From Desulfobacterales bacterium (GTDB lineage: Bacteria > Desulfobacterota > Desulfobacteria > Desulfobacterales > JAFDCJ01): a stretch of 16,809 bases of DNA. The DNA lies in contig JAOZSC010000011.1 in assembly GCA_029939875.1 (NCBI GenBank), forward strand, positions 1 to 16,809, given 5' to 3'. The notes under the pieces were generated by a model. It was not told the DNA's origin and ran no database searches. It saw nothing but the letters and a program-made list of their open reading frames with translations. Shown here in pieces: positions 1 through 7,598 of the stretch; the first letter of the stretch is position 1; each line of letters starts with the position of its first letter. Both the position numbers and the translations under genes were made by a program.

Positions 1-725
1 GGCCGGAATTGCCGCACCTCCCGGGACGATCCCACCAGCAGCGAATCACCGCTTTGCCCTTGCCCCTCACTGATAAAGCCTTCCTGTTTCAGGATTTTTT
101 CCGGATGGGCGCGCATGTCGCTTTTGGCAGTGCTTTGGTCGGCAACCGCTGGGCCGGCGTTGGTCTGGGGCGCGGCCGCCGGTGGGGCAGCCGGCGCGGC
201 GGCCGGCTGTTTTTGGGCCAGCGTCCGGCCGAACAGCTTGCGGTTGATGTCGGCGGCGATGGTGTCAATTTTGGCGATAATCCCCCCCAGGGTGGGGCTC
301 TGGTCGAAAAAAGTCATGGTGGGCCGGGCACCGGAGACATCCACCGTTTTGGCGTCGATGCTCACGTTTTCCCCCAGGACCGTCAGGCTGCCGAACAAAA
401 CAAAATCGGCCTTCAGTTCAGAGCCGATTTTACGCGCCAGCGCCTCGGTGACAGCACCGGATGGTGCCGCTGAATCCAGGGCCGCCGCCACGACCTGCCG
501 TTCGATGACCTCCACCTGGCCTTCTTCGGCCAGCCGGCTGGCGAGCATGTCGTAAATGCCGTCGCGCAAAAAGGACAGGTCATTTTGGGCGTTGATCTTA
601 AAAGGCAGCAACGCAAGGCGCTTTTGCCCGGCGGCCGCCGGGCAAAAATTGAAGGATAGTACCCCTAAAATCAGAATGCAGATAAAAAATGCGCGCATTT
701 TTGCAATTTTGAACAGTGAGCCCAT
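1..725 (-). CDS. Partial exported protein with TolB/CsgG-like N-terminal domain (3' end outside the window)
   Basis: The minus-strand frame from the ATG at 725 is open for 241 codons and runs off the left edge, so only the N-terminal part is present. A strong GGAGGG ribosome site sits six bases or fewer upstream of the ATG. Residues 10-32 form a hydrophobic export signal ending in PAAAGQ. Residues 35-167 look like a TolB/CsgG/FlgO-type alpha-beta domain (KRLALLPFKI, then FLRDGIYDMLASRLAEEG, then ADFVLFGSL). An Ala/Pro-rich linker follows at about 174-192. From memory, N-termini of this kind precede FG-GAP/VCBS beta-propeller repeats in Desulfobacterota proteins; those repeats would lie beyond the window, so that is inference. 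The role is probably envelope-associated, with no enzymatic motif visible. The long plus-strand frames over this gene are shadows caused by its GC-rich linker. Confidence 0.8.
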   Translation of the reverse strand, partial: MGSLFKIAKMRAFFICILILGVLSFNFCPAAAGQKRLALLPFKINAQNDLSFLRDGIYDMLASRLAEEGQVEVIERQVVAAALDSAAPSGAVTEALARKIGSELKADFVLFGSLTVLGENVSIDAKTVDVSGARPTMTFFDQSPTLGGIIAKIDTIAADINRKLFGRTLAQKQPAAAPAAPPAAAPQTNAGPAVADQSTAKSDMRAHPEKILKQEGFISEGQGQSGDSLLVGSSREVRQFR

Positions 726-743
726 AGCCCTCCTTCAATTTTT

Positions 744-776
744 GTCTGTAGTCCGTTGTCCGTTGCCGGTGCCGGT
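744..776 (+). repeat. Tandem heptad repeat, GTCCGTT family (copy 1)
   Basis: Heptads GTCTGTA, GTCCGTT and GTCCGTT run head to tail from 744 to 764, followed by two GCCGGT hexamers. The repeat lies just upstream of the partial TolB-like gene. Related arrays occur at 1541-1565, 7534-7561 and 14747-14774, all at gene ends or in gaps. Confidence 0.7.
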
Positions 777-840
777 GCTTCATACCTAATTAGTTGGGTT
801 TCGCCCATGGAAATCATATCGTGTTAAATGCCTGATTTTC

Positions 841-870
841 GTAGGTTGGGTTGAGGTACGAAACCCAACA
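841..870 (+). repeat. REP-like palindrome with 5' GTAG, downstream of the RAYT gene
   Basis: The element starts with GTAG (841-844), followed by an 8-base stem GTTGGGTT (845-852), a 9-base loop and the complementary AACCCAAC (862-869). A GTAG tetranucleotide beside a hairpin is the hallmark of REP sequences bound by RAYT transposases. A half copy in opposite orientation, GTTGGGTTTCG at 793-803, is the exact reverse complement of 859-869, so 793-870 could be the remnant of a REPIN pair. A second near-full copy (28 of 30 bases) lies inside the neighbouring transposase gene at 1184-1213. Confidence 0.8.
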
Positions 871-916
871 AAGTGCAAGCCACAGATTGCTATACTTTTC
901 TTCAATTGAATTTGAT

Positions 917-1483
917 CTATTCATAACCTACAACAGAGTCAAATTTTATTTTATCGATAGCGCCCCAATTAATATCATACATTTCTTTGTGCACAGAGCG
1001 ATGAAAGCTGGAGTGGCTCCAATCACGCGGAGCCTTGACCAATCCGTGCCTTACCGGATTATAATGGATGTATTCAACATGTCGCCTTAAATCATCATAG
1101 TTCCGTATTAGGTGCTCCCAGAACCGTCGCTGCCATATTGGTTTTTCATTTTTTCTTAATCCGGATGCGGAGTTTAGATTTTTTGTCGGGTTTCGTTCCT
1201 CAACCCAACCTACGGGCTCGAATTGGCGGCTGAAATGGCTTTTAATCAAACGCCAGCGTGTGGAAAAGTCAGCATCTCCTTGTGGCAACGTCCAGATACA
1301 ATGCAAATGCTCGGGCAAAAGAACGAAAGCGTCAATTCTGAAAGGATGCCGTTTTATGATTTCTCTGAATGCCTGGCGGAGCAATTCAATATTATCCGCT
1401 CTGCTGAATATCCTATTTCGATTGTAAGTAACAACGGTAAAAAAATAGGTCCCACCGCTTATATATACTCTGCGGTATCTCAT
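917..1483 (-). CDS. REP-associated tyrosine transposase (RAYT, IS200/IS605-like Y1 family)
   Basis: This 188-residue protein matches the RAYT family, single-strand DNA transposases of the HUH/Y1 type that act on REP palindromes. The HUH motif is EHLHCIW (H59, H61). The catalytic tyrosine is expected in HVEYIHYNPVRHGLV (Y138). The family-typical IWQRRFWEH segment is at 116-124 and the N-terminus has the usual GTYFFTVVTYNR strand. Length is normal. Residues 91-100 (VGWVEERNPT) are encoded exactly by a 30-base REP copy, and they fall between IKSHFSR and IWQRRFW, where I recall the family being shorter and variable. Both catalytic motifs are intact, so the gene may be functional. It stands alone between the TolB-like gene and gatB. 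Confidence 0.9.
   Translation of the reverse strand: MRYRRVYISGGTYFFTVVTYNRNRIFSRADNIELLRQAFREIIKRHPFRIDAFVLLPEHLHCIWTLPQGDADFSTRWRLIKSHFSRQFEPVGWVEERNPTKNLNSASGLRKNEKPIWQRRFWEHLIRNYDDLRRHVEYIHYNPVRHGLVKAPRDWSHSSFHRSVHKEMYDINWGAIDKIKFDSVVGYE
1184..1213 (-). repeat. REP-like palindrome embedded in frame in the RAYT gene
   Basis: On the minus strand this 30-base stretch begins GTAGGTTGGGTTGAGG and differs from the copy at 841-870 at only two positions. Its first base is the first base of RAYT codon 91 and its length is ten codons, so it is read in frame as VGWVEERNPT without a stop. The hairpin arms are nearly preserved: GTTGGGTT against AACCCGAC, one mismatch. Confidence 0.8.
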
Positions 1484-1540
1484 TTTGAATAGTTCTCAAC
1501 TCAAAACCCATCCTCAAACAAGGCTGGTTGCTAAAATTGC

Positions 1541-1565
1541 ACAACGGACTACTGACCACGGACTA
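1541..1565 (-). repeat. Tandem heptad repeat, GTCCGTT family (copy 2), touching the gatB stop
   Basis: On the minus strand the sequence reads TAGTCCGTGGTCAGTAGTCC and continues into GTTGT, that is heptads GTCCGTG, GTCAGTA and GTCCGTT. The leading TAG is the stop codon of gatB, so the array begins directly at the gene end. Confidence 0.65.
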
Positions 1566-2990
1566 TGTCAAATTTTTTTTCAATATCTCGTTGACCAGTT
1601 TGGGGTTGGCTTTGCCGCGGGTTGCTTTCATGACCTGGCCGACGAAAAATCCCAGCAGCCTGGTTTTGCCGTTTTGATAAGCGGCAACCTCTTCGGGCTG
1701 GTCGGCAATGATTTTTGCCACCACCGGCTCCAGGGCCTGGGAATCGGTGATTTGTACCAGGCCCTTTTCTTCTACGATTTTGCCGGCCGGCTTGCCGGTG
1801 GCGGCCATTTCATCAAAAACGGTCTTGGCGATTTTGCCGCTGATGACCCCTTTTTCGACCAGTTCGAGCAATTGGGCCAGGCCCTCGGGGGAAACCGGCG
1901 ATGCGGTGATGTTTTTTTCCTGCTGGTGCAAAAGCCCCAGTAAAGCGCCCATTACCCAGTTGCTGACCGGTTTGGGGTGCGGGAAAAAACCCAGGCAGGC
2001 CTCGTAGTAATCCGCCAGCTCCCGGTCGGAGGTCAGCAGACCGGCATCGTAGGCCGGCAATCCGTATACATCCATGAAGCGTTTCTTTTTGGCAGCGGGA
2101 AGCTCCGGCAGGCTTTGGCGGATCCGGTCGATCCAGCCCTCATCGATGACCAGGGGCAGCAGATCCGGGTCCGGGAAATAGCGGTAGTCGTGGGCTTCCT
2201 CTTTGCCGCGCATGGAAAAGCTCTGATTTTTGTCCGCATCCCACAGCCGGGTTTGCTGGATGATCTGCCCGCCATCGGCAAGGACTTCCTGCTGACGGCC
2301 GATCTCGTACTGCAGGGCCTTTTCCACGTGCTTAAAAGAGTTTAAATTCTTCAGCTCGGTGCGGGTGCCCAGGGTTTGCGAGCCCCGGGGGCGGATGGAC
2401 ACATTGGCGTCACAGCGGAAACTGCCCTCTTCCAGGTTGCCGTCGCAAATTTGCAGGTACCGGACGATGGAGCGCAGCTGCCGCAGGTAGGCCCCGGCTT
2501 CTTCGGCCGAGCGAATATCCGGCTCGCTGACGATCTCAATCAGGGGGACCCCGGTACGGTTAAAATCCACCCGGCTGACGGGTCGTCCCGGATCGTGGAC
2601 CAGTTTGCCGGCATCTTCTTCCATGTGGATGCGCGTAATGCCGATGCGACGCACGCTGCCGTTGACGGCCACGTCCACAAAGCCGTGCTCTGCAAGCGGC
2701 AGCTCGTACTGGGAAATCTGGTAACCTTTGGGCAGATCGGGGTAGAAATAGTTTTTGCGCGCAAAGCGGCTTTCACCGGCAATCGAACAACCGGTGGCCA
2801 GGGCCATGCGCAGGGCAAACTCCACCACTTTTTTGTTGAGCACCGGCAGCACCCCCGGCATGCCTAAACAAACCGGGCAGACATGGGTATTGGGCGGCGC
2901 GCCGAAGGCGGTGGAGCAGGAACAAAAAATTTTGGTTTTCGTTTTCAGCTGGGCATGGATTTCCAGCCCGATGACGGATTCAAATTGCAT
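1563..2990 (-). CDS. gatB: Aspartyl/glutamyl-tRNA(Asn/Gln) amidotransferase subunit B
   Basis: GatB is the kinase-like, tRNA-binding subunit of GatCAB, the cytoplasmic enzyme that phosphorylates and amidates Glu-tRNA(Gln) and/or Asp-tRNA(Asn). From the ATG at 2990 the protein has 475 residues, the usual family length. It begins [20 protein letters not shown]. Near residues 23-42 is the Cys-rich FCSCS...CPVC segment expected in GatB. The signature [19 protein letters not shown] is present, and the C-terminal YqeY-like tail ends [17 protein letters not shown]. The frame stays open upstream to 3104, but that extension is not GatB-like and lies upstream of the inferred promoter. An alternative ATG at 3002 would add four residues; neither start has a clear Shine-Dalgarno. 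gatA and gatC are not adjacent. Confidence 0.96.
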   Translation of the reverse strand: MQFESVIGLEIHAQLKTKTKIFCSCSTAFGAPPNTHVCPVCLGMPGVLPVLNKKVVEFALRMALATGCSIAGESRFARKNYFYPDLPKGYQISQYELPLAEHGFVDVAVNGSVRRIGITRIHMEEDAGKLVHDPGRPVSRVDFNRTGVPLIEIVSEPDIRSAEEAGAYLRQLRSIVRYLQICDGNLEEGSFRCDANVSIRPRGSQTLGTRTELKNLNSFKHVEKALQYEIGRQQEVLADGGQIIQQTRLWDADKNQSFSMRGKEEAHDYRYFPDPDLLPLVIDEGWIDRIRQSLPELPAAKKKRFMDVYGLPAYDAGLLTSDRELADYYEACLGFFPHPKPVSNWVMGALLGLLHQQEKNITASPVSPEGLAQLLELVEKGVISGKIAKTVFDEMAATGKPAGKIVEEKGLVQITDSQALEPVVAKIIADQPEEVAAYQNGKTRLLGFFVGQVMKATRGKANPKLVNEILKKNLT

Positions 2991-3022
2991 GATTTGCCAC
3001 ATTTTGCTATTTATTGGGTTAT

Positions 3023-3051
3023 AAAATAAAGCGCTTATCCGGAAAGTCCAA
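3023..3051 (-). promoter_or_regulatory. Candidate sigma-70 promoter of gatB
   Basis: On the minus strand TTGGAC (3051-3046) and TATTTT (3028-3023) are separated by 17 bases. Transcription would begin near 3016, giving a leader of about 26 bases to the ATG at 2990. This supports the short GatB start over the 3104 extension. The match to consensus is moderate. Confidence 0.4.
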
Positions 3052-3220
3052 GTTACCATAAAAACTCCCACAACCAATGCAACTTGTTCTTCCCAGATAA
3101 CCACATAAAATAATGTACGATCAACGCCGTTTAGTCAAGACCATTTCAAGGCGATACGGGAACGGTGTGTCTTTAGGGTCTGTACAAAACCGAATTGCTG
3201 TGGTACAGGCTGCAACGATT

Positions 3221-3835
3221 ATGGGGAAAAACGATGATAGGGCAGGCAAAAACTGGCTGATTTCTGCAGCGCTGATGCTGGTGGCCGCTGGCGTCCTTTT
3301 TTATTTTGACACCCGGCTCTGGCGGGGCGCACGGGATCTGATCCCACCGGCCTATGAGAGCATCCCTGAGCTGATCACTGACTGGGGACTGTATCTTTTC
3401 TATGCCGTTTTTGCCGGCTTGATGGCTTTTGCGATGGCTCGCAAAGACCGGCAGCTCAAAAGCCTGTGCCTGGCCTACCTCAAGGCTCAGCTGATTGTTA
3501 CCCTGGCAGGCGTGCGGCTGCTCAAGGTTGTTGTCGGCCGGGCGCGGCCGGGAAACAGCCCGGGATTCAATTTTTTTTCACTGGATTTTAACCACAACTC
3601 GTTGCCGTCCGGTCATGCGGCCGATGCTTTCGTGTCCGGTGTGTTTCTTTATTACCTGCTCAAACGCTCCCGCTATGCCGGCGGACGCTTTTTGCCGTTG
3701 CTGTATGCCTTTTTGATTGCCATCTCCCGGGTATTCGTCAGCGCTCATTATCCCTCGGATGTGGCGGCCGGAATGGCCGTCGGGATACTGGGCGCCTGGC
3801 TGTTTATCTCCCGGCTGCCGCGTGAAGCGTGTTAG
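3221..3835 (+). CDS. PAP2-family membrane phosphatase (lipid phosphatase)
   Basis: From the ATG at 3221 the protein has 204 residues and several membrane segments (about 12-29, 55-74, 83-100, 137-147, 159-172 and 181-197). All three PAP2 phosphatase motifs are present: K102-x6-R109-P110 (KVVVGRARP), P129-S-G-H132, and S169-R170-x5-H176-x3-D180 (SRVFVSAHYPSD). Such enzymes remove phosphate from membrane lipids such as undecaprenyl pyrophosphate or phosphatidic acid on the outer face of the inner membrane. Next to lipid-linked-sugar transferases, carrier recycling or lipid A modification is a reasonable inference. The frame is open back to 3113; I prefer 3221 because the first 36 residues look non-conserved and precede the membrane domain. 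The ribosome site is weak, so the start is uncertain. Confidence 0.88.
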   Translation: MGKNDDRAGKNWLISAALMLVAAGVLFYFDTRLWRGARDLIPPAYESIPELITDWGLYLFYAVFAGLMAFAMARKDRQLKSLCLAYLKAQLIVTLAGVRLLKVVVGRARPGNSPGFNFFSLDFNHNSLPSGHAADAFVSGVFLYYLLKRSRYAGGRFLPLLYAFLIAISRVFVSAHYPSDVAAGMAVGILGAWLFISRLPREAC

Positions 3836-3880
3836 AATCTTAATTGTTATTTTTTTGCATTTTATGAAAAACCCTTTTTC

Positions 3881-3955
3881 ACCACGAAGGACACGAAGAA
3901 ACCATAAGGTCATGGTTTCTATCTTTGTCTTTTTATTCTTCGTGTTCTTCGTGGT
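3881..3955. repeat. Intergenic inverted repeat, CACGAAG family
   Basis: Arms at 3881-3900 and 3936-3955 are complementary at 19 of 20 bases (left arm ACCACGAAGGACACGAAGAA). The loop holds a smaller palindrome, AAACCAT...ATGGTTT, at about 3899-3918. It fills the gap between the PAP2 and GT-C genes. A hairpin this strong may affect mRNA, but no T-run follows, so I do not call it a terminator. CACGAAG-rich repeats of this kind are, from memory, dispersed in many environmental genomes. Confidence 0.75.
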
Positions 3956-3999
3956 TTGATTTCATTTTGGTTCCGGTTTCCCGGGTTAATTCTCAAATC

Positions 4000-5814
4000 A
4001 TGAAACAAAAAAAAATAATTCAGGCGGCCAAAAAAGGCCCTCAACCCGAGGCCGCACCTTCAAAGGCCATCCCCACCCGGTTGCCGGCAATGGCCCTGCT
4101 GGTGCTGGTCTGTGTGGTTGTATATTACAACATGCTGTCCAACGGGTTTGCCTTCGACGATTTCGGCTCGATTGTCAACAACCCGTATCTCAAACAGCCG
4201 GGGCAATTTCTGGCCTCTCTTTTTAATCTTTCATATTTCAAAGTCGCCGGCCTCGAGGCCAGCTACCGGCCGGTGGCCACCCTGTCTTATTTTTTAATCT
4301 ATTGCCTTGCCGGGCTGGACCCGTTTTACTATCACCTGTTGAGCTTGGTCCTGCATGCCCTGGCGACGGTTCTGGTTTACCGGCTGGCCGATGCCATCCT
4401 GGAAAACCACTTTACCGCTCTGCTGGCCGGGCTGCTGTTTGCCGTCCACCCGGCGCTGACGGAAGCCGTGGACTGCATCTCCTTCAATGATGATCTGCTG
4501 GCCGGTATTTTTTTTCTGGCGGCCCTGCTGTCTTATATAAAGATAAAAGCCGACTCTGCCGCTGTGGGCAGCCGGAATTACTGGCTGGCGCTGATTTTTT
4601 ATTTTCTGGGGCTGCTGTCAAAGGAAATGGCCATCACCCTGCCGGCCATTGTGGTGCTTTACGACCTGGTGCTCGCAGATGTCGGGCACAGTCCGTTGAC
4701 CGTTAAGCATCTATTTACCACGCTTAAAAAGAGGCTGACCTTTTATGCGGGCTTTGCGGTTGTCAGCATTGTGTACCTTTGGCTCCGGTTTTTCATCCTG
4801 GTCACCCCCGGCGGCTACCAGCAGTTTTCCTACGGCCGCCTCCTGGAAAGAATCATCTACCTTCCGGGCCACCTGTTCAGTTTCGTCAAGCTGGCAATAT
4901 TTCCCTACCCGCTGAGCCCCGATTACGTGTTTTCCTATCCGAACAGTTTTTTGGACAGCTCGAATCTGATCGGCCTGGCCGTGGTAACCGGGCTGATCGC
5001 CGCCAGTTTCGTGATTTATCGCTATTCAAAGGCGATTTCTTTCGGCATCTGGTGGTTTTTCATCACCCTGATGCCGGTGGCCAACCTGATCGAAATCTAC
5101 AATCCCATTGCCGAGCGCTACCTTTACATTCCCATCATCGGGTTTTGCCTGGTGGTGCCGGCGGCCGTCAACGGGTTGGCCCGCAAATGGGTTTCCCGTC
5201 CCCGTGCGGCCACCACGGCTACCCTGATCCCGCTGGTGGGCATTTCCTTCGTTTATGCGGCTGTCTCCATGGCACGCAACCCGGACTGGCAAAACAATTT
5301 TGTGCTGTGGTCCAAAACCGTCCGGACCATGCCCAACAGCCCCCTGGCCCACGGCAACCTTGGCCGGGAATACCAGGATCAGGGTCGGTTTGACGAAGCC
5401 CAAAAACAGTTTGAAATCGCCATCGGCCTGGATCCCCGGGATTTTAAAAGCTATTATAATTTGGGACTGGTCTACTATCAGAAAGGCGACCCGGTCCGCG
5501 CTGTGCAGTATTTCAAGCGGGCCCTGGCGATTTACCCTAATTTTTTCAGCGCCCATTACAACCTGGCCCTGCTGTACCACAAGCAGGGCCAGCTGGATCT
5601 GGCCATCGAGCACTACCTGAAATTGATTGCCATCAAGCCCCAAAACTTTGTGGCTCACTACAACCTGGGCCTGGCCTATGCCATGCAGGGCAAGCTGTCG
5701 CCGGCCATCTCCCAGTGGGAAATCGCCCGCCGGATTGATCCCCAAAACAGCGCCGTCGAAAGGGATTTAAACAAAGCCCGGAAAATACTGCAAAACTCCA
5801 ACAGCCCGAATTAG
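4000..5814 (+). CDS. GT-C-type membrane glycosyltransferase with C-terminal TPRs (TMTC/DUF1736-like)
   Basis: This 604-residue protein starts with a short basic tail (MKQKKIIQAAKKG) and a first membrane helix at about 29-44. The predicted periplasmic loop AFDDFGSIVNNPYL carries the acidic pair D53-D54 expected at the GT-C active site. Further segments recall TMTC/DUF1736 proteins: RPVATLSYFLIYCLAGLDPF, LLFAVHPALTEAVD, LLSKEMAITLPA and PIAERYLYIPIIG. About ten membrane helices end near residue 425. Four TPR units follow at about 445-582 (each with an AHYNLGLAY-type core). Such proteins are thought to transfer sugars from polyprenyl-phosphate carriers to proteins or glycans; the substrate here is unknown. 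I chose the ATG at 4000 because the upstream extension to 3925 lies within the inverted repeat. It converges on the GT39 gene. Confidence 0.85.
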   Translation: MKQKKIIQAAKKGPQPEAAPSKAIPTRLPAMALLVLVCVVVYYNMLSNGFAFDDFGSIVNNPYLKQPGQFLASLFNLSYFKVAGLEASYRPVATLSYFLIYCLAGLDPFYYHLLSLVLHALATVLVYRLADAILENHFTALLAGLLFAVHPALTEAVDCISFNDDLLAGIFFLAALLSYIKIKADSAAVGSRNYWLALIFYFLGLLSKEMAITLPAIVVLYDLVLADVGHSPLTVKHLFTTLKKRLTFYAGFAVVSIVYLWLRFFILVTPGGYQQFSYGRLLERIIYLPGHLFSFVKLAIFPYPLSPDYVFSYPNSFLDSSNLIGLAVVTGLIAASFVIYRYSKAISFGIWWFFITLMPVANLIEIYNPIAERYLYIPIIGFCLVVPAAVNGLARKWVSRPRAATTATLIPLVGISFVYAAVSMARNPDWQNNFVLWSKTVRTMPNSPLAHGNLGREYQDQGRFDEAQKQFEIAIGLDPRDFKSYYNLGLVYYQKGDPVRAVQYFKRALAIYPNFFSAHYNLALLYHKQGQLDLAIEHYLKLIAIKPQNFVAHYNLGLAYAMQGKLSPAISQWEIARRIDPQNSAVERDLNKARKILQNSNSPN

Positions 5815-5912
5815 TTCACCCTGTCCATCTTTCTTTGCCAATGCATATGATGATACTGAAGGTGTGCATTTTAATCCATGAAACAACACAGCCATTGGGC
5901 CTAAGATGGGGT

Positions 5913-7511
5913 TTAGAAATCACTTCTGCCCTTAAATCCGTAAAATTTATAAACCTCCAGCTCATGGGCCGGCCAACCGTTGCGAAACACCGTGATTTGC
6001 AGGGGGACCGGATCCATGCTTTCAAAAACCGGCCGAAAGCTTCGGGCACGCTCGCGGTGTCGGCCGTGTTTGACCACGAACAGGGCGTCCCAGCCGGCAT
6101 GGCCGGGGGCTGAAAACCACAGCCGGTACTGGTTGAATTTGTGCTGCAGACTGGTGGCCACCGTGGCAGGCGGCAGATACACTGCCAGCTGGCTGGTCAT
6201 ATAAAACCGGCGGCAAAAAACAAAGGTTTTGGCCGGATGCGGCATCTGTGCTCGAATAGCTTCGACCTCATCGGCGATTTGCGGCCAGCCGAAAAGATCA
6301 TTGGACGGGTCGAAGCCGCTTTCAAATGGCTTCAGAGGCCTGACCGCCGGAAAGCGCGCGTTGAGCTTTAACGAAATATCCCGCGCCCGGCTGTAAACCG
6401 GTGCGACAAGGGGCCACAACAGCACCGCATACACCAAAACGCTCATCACCAGCCCGGTAACCATGGCACCCGCTGTCCAGCGGCGCCAGCGCTTTGCCGA
6501 AGGTCCCGGCGACAAACCCCGCCGCACGATCACCGCCGCCACCGCAATAGATCCACTCCACCAGCCCGCCGCTGTCCAGTGAGGTAATATTTTACCGGTC
6601 CACCCCGCCAGGCAGAAAAAAGCGAACACCGGCAGGCTGGTCCACAGGATGAAACGGTCCTCATCGTTGATTGGTTTTTGCCGCACTATGGCGACGGTGG
6701 CGACGATCAGCAGCCCGAAGACCAGCGGCGACCAGACGCCGAACTGAGCGGCCAGTGCCAGCAAAAATTTTCCGGCGCTCAGCCCGTCCCCCTTCGCGTG
6801 CCCCAGCTGGTAAGCGTAGGAAATCCAGCCATGCCTGGCGTTCCAAACCACATTCGGCAAAAAAACGGCCCCTCCGATCAGGACCGCCGCCCAGGGTTGG
6901 GCCTTGGTCAGCCAGAAGCGGTATTTCGCAGAAGTGATGAAATAGCCCAGCAGGCAGCCGGCCAGCAGCAGCCCATGGTACTTGCTCAGCAGCGCGCCGC
7001 CGAACAGCAGGCCGGTGAGAATCCATGGGGTCCACCGGCCGGTACGCACGGCCCGCCGCACGGCCAGCAGCGTGGCACACCAGAAAAGATTCAAGGGAGC
7101 ATCCGGGAGCAGCGCCACCATCAACAGGTGCTGATAGGGCATCAACTGCAGCAACACCGCTGCCCAAAAACCCACGCGCTCATCGTGATAAAGCTCCAGG
7201 GCCAGGTAGCGCAGCAAGATCAGGCTGACCCCGGAGCAAAAAACCGGCCCCAGCCGCACCCAGAACACACCCTCGCCACCCAGGGTGGTCACCGCGGCCA
7301 GAAAAGCCACCATGGGCGGATGATCGAAATACCCCCAGGCCAGGTGGCGGGAAAACAGCAGGTAGTGGGATTCGTCCACTCCCAGCCCGAAGCGCCCGGC
7401 AAATACCAGGCGAAAAACCGTCAGGCCGCCAACCAGCAGCCAGAATAAGGTTCGGTAGGTGGCTTGGTTTGTTTCGGTGGTATTTGATTGCCTTGATTCA
7501 GCCGTGGTCAA
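5913..7511 (-). CDS. GT39/ArnT-like membrane glycosyltransferase (PMT_2 family)
   Basis: A polytopic protein of about 532 residues of the dolichyl/undecaprenyl-phosphate sugar transferase type. It would transfer a sugar from a polyprenyl-phosphate donor to an acceptor on the periplasmic side. The first helix (about 21-39) is followed by GVDESHYLLFSRHLAWGYFDHPPMVAF, with catalytic-type acidic residues D46-E47 and the family-typical HPP. About ten more hydrophobic segments follow, then a soluble C-terminal part with AERS-like family features not clearly visible. There is no ATG near the N-terminus. The frame opens with TTG at 7529, but TTG at 7511 has AGGA eight bases upstream and is my preferred start. 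It is the last of three minus-strand genes (GSCFA, GT9, GT39) and is preceded by a heptad-repeat array. Confidence 0.87.
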   Translation of the reverse strand: MTTAESRQSNTTETNQATYRTLFWLLVGGLTVFRLVFAGRFGLGVDESHYLLFSRHLAWGYFDHPPMVAFLAAVTTLGGEGVFWVRLGPVFCSGVSLILLRYLALELYHDERVGFWAAVLLQLMPYQHLLMVALLPDAPLNLFWCATLLAVRRAVRTGRWTPWILTGLLFGGALLSKYHGLLLAGCLLGYFITSAKYRFWLTKAQPWAAVLIGGAVFLPNVVWNARHGWISYAYQLGHAKGDGLSAGKFLLALAAQFGVWSPLVFGLLIVATVAIVRQKPINDEDRFILWTSLPVFAFFCLAGWTGKILPHWTAAGWWSGSIAVAAVIVRRGLSPGPSAKRWRRWTAGAMVTGLVMSVLVYAVLLWPLVAPVYSRARDISLKLNARFPAVRPLKPFESGFDPSNDLFGWPQIADEVEAIRAQMPHPAKTFVFCRRFYMTSQLAVYLPPATVATSLQHKFNQYRLWFSAPGHAGWDALFVVKHGRHRERARSFRPVFESMDPVPLQITVFRNGWPAHELEVYKFYGFKGRSDF

Positions 7512-7533
7512 TAATTTTTTCCTGAGCAAACGT

Positions 7534-7561
7534 GTCAGTTGTCTGTGGTCCGTTGTCCGTT
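7534..7561 (+). repeat. Tandem heptad repeat, GTCCGTT family (copy 3)
   Basis: Four consecutive 7-base units, GTCAGTT, GTCTGTG, GTCCGTT and GTCCGTT, fill most of the 87-base gap between the GT39 and GT9 genes. It is the most regular intergenic copy in the window. Confidence 0.8.
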
Positions 7562-7598
7562 GATCTAAAAGACGAGCATTGACGATACCACATAAAAT

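Noticed and set aside
9..555. Two long plus-strand open frames over the left edge
   Set aside because: They lie opposite the TolB-like gene, which has a signal peptide, recognisable domain and strong ribosome site. Their composition mirrors its Ala/Pro-rich linker.
744..776. CRISPR-like array from the heptad repeats
   Set aside because: Units are 6-7 bases in direct tandem with no spacers, and no cas genes are present.
1223..1492. Plus-strand open frame opposite the RAYT gene
   Set aside because: No family resemblance, while the minus-strand frame has intact RAYT motifs.
1977..2867. Plus-strand open frames of 122 and 163 codons
   Set aside because: Antisense to gatB, which is certain from its motifs and length.
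3836..3999. Rho-independent terminator after the PAP2 gene
   Set aside because: The T-run at about 3849-3857 precedes the hairpin rather than following it, and no T-run follows the right arm.
5026..5745. Minus-strand open frame of 239 codons
   Set aside because: Antisense to the TPR region of the GT-C gene; low-complexity, Gly/Gln/His-rich composition and no domain.
6678..7448. Plus-strand open frame of 256 codons
   Set aside because: Antisense to the GT39 gene; Gln/His/Pro-rich composition is typical of a shadow frame against a membrane protein.
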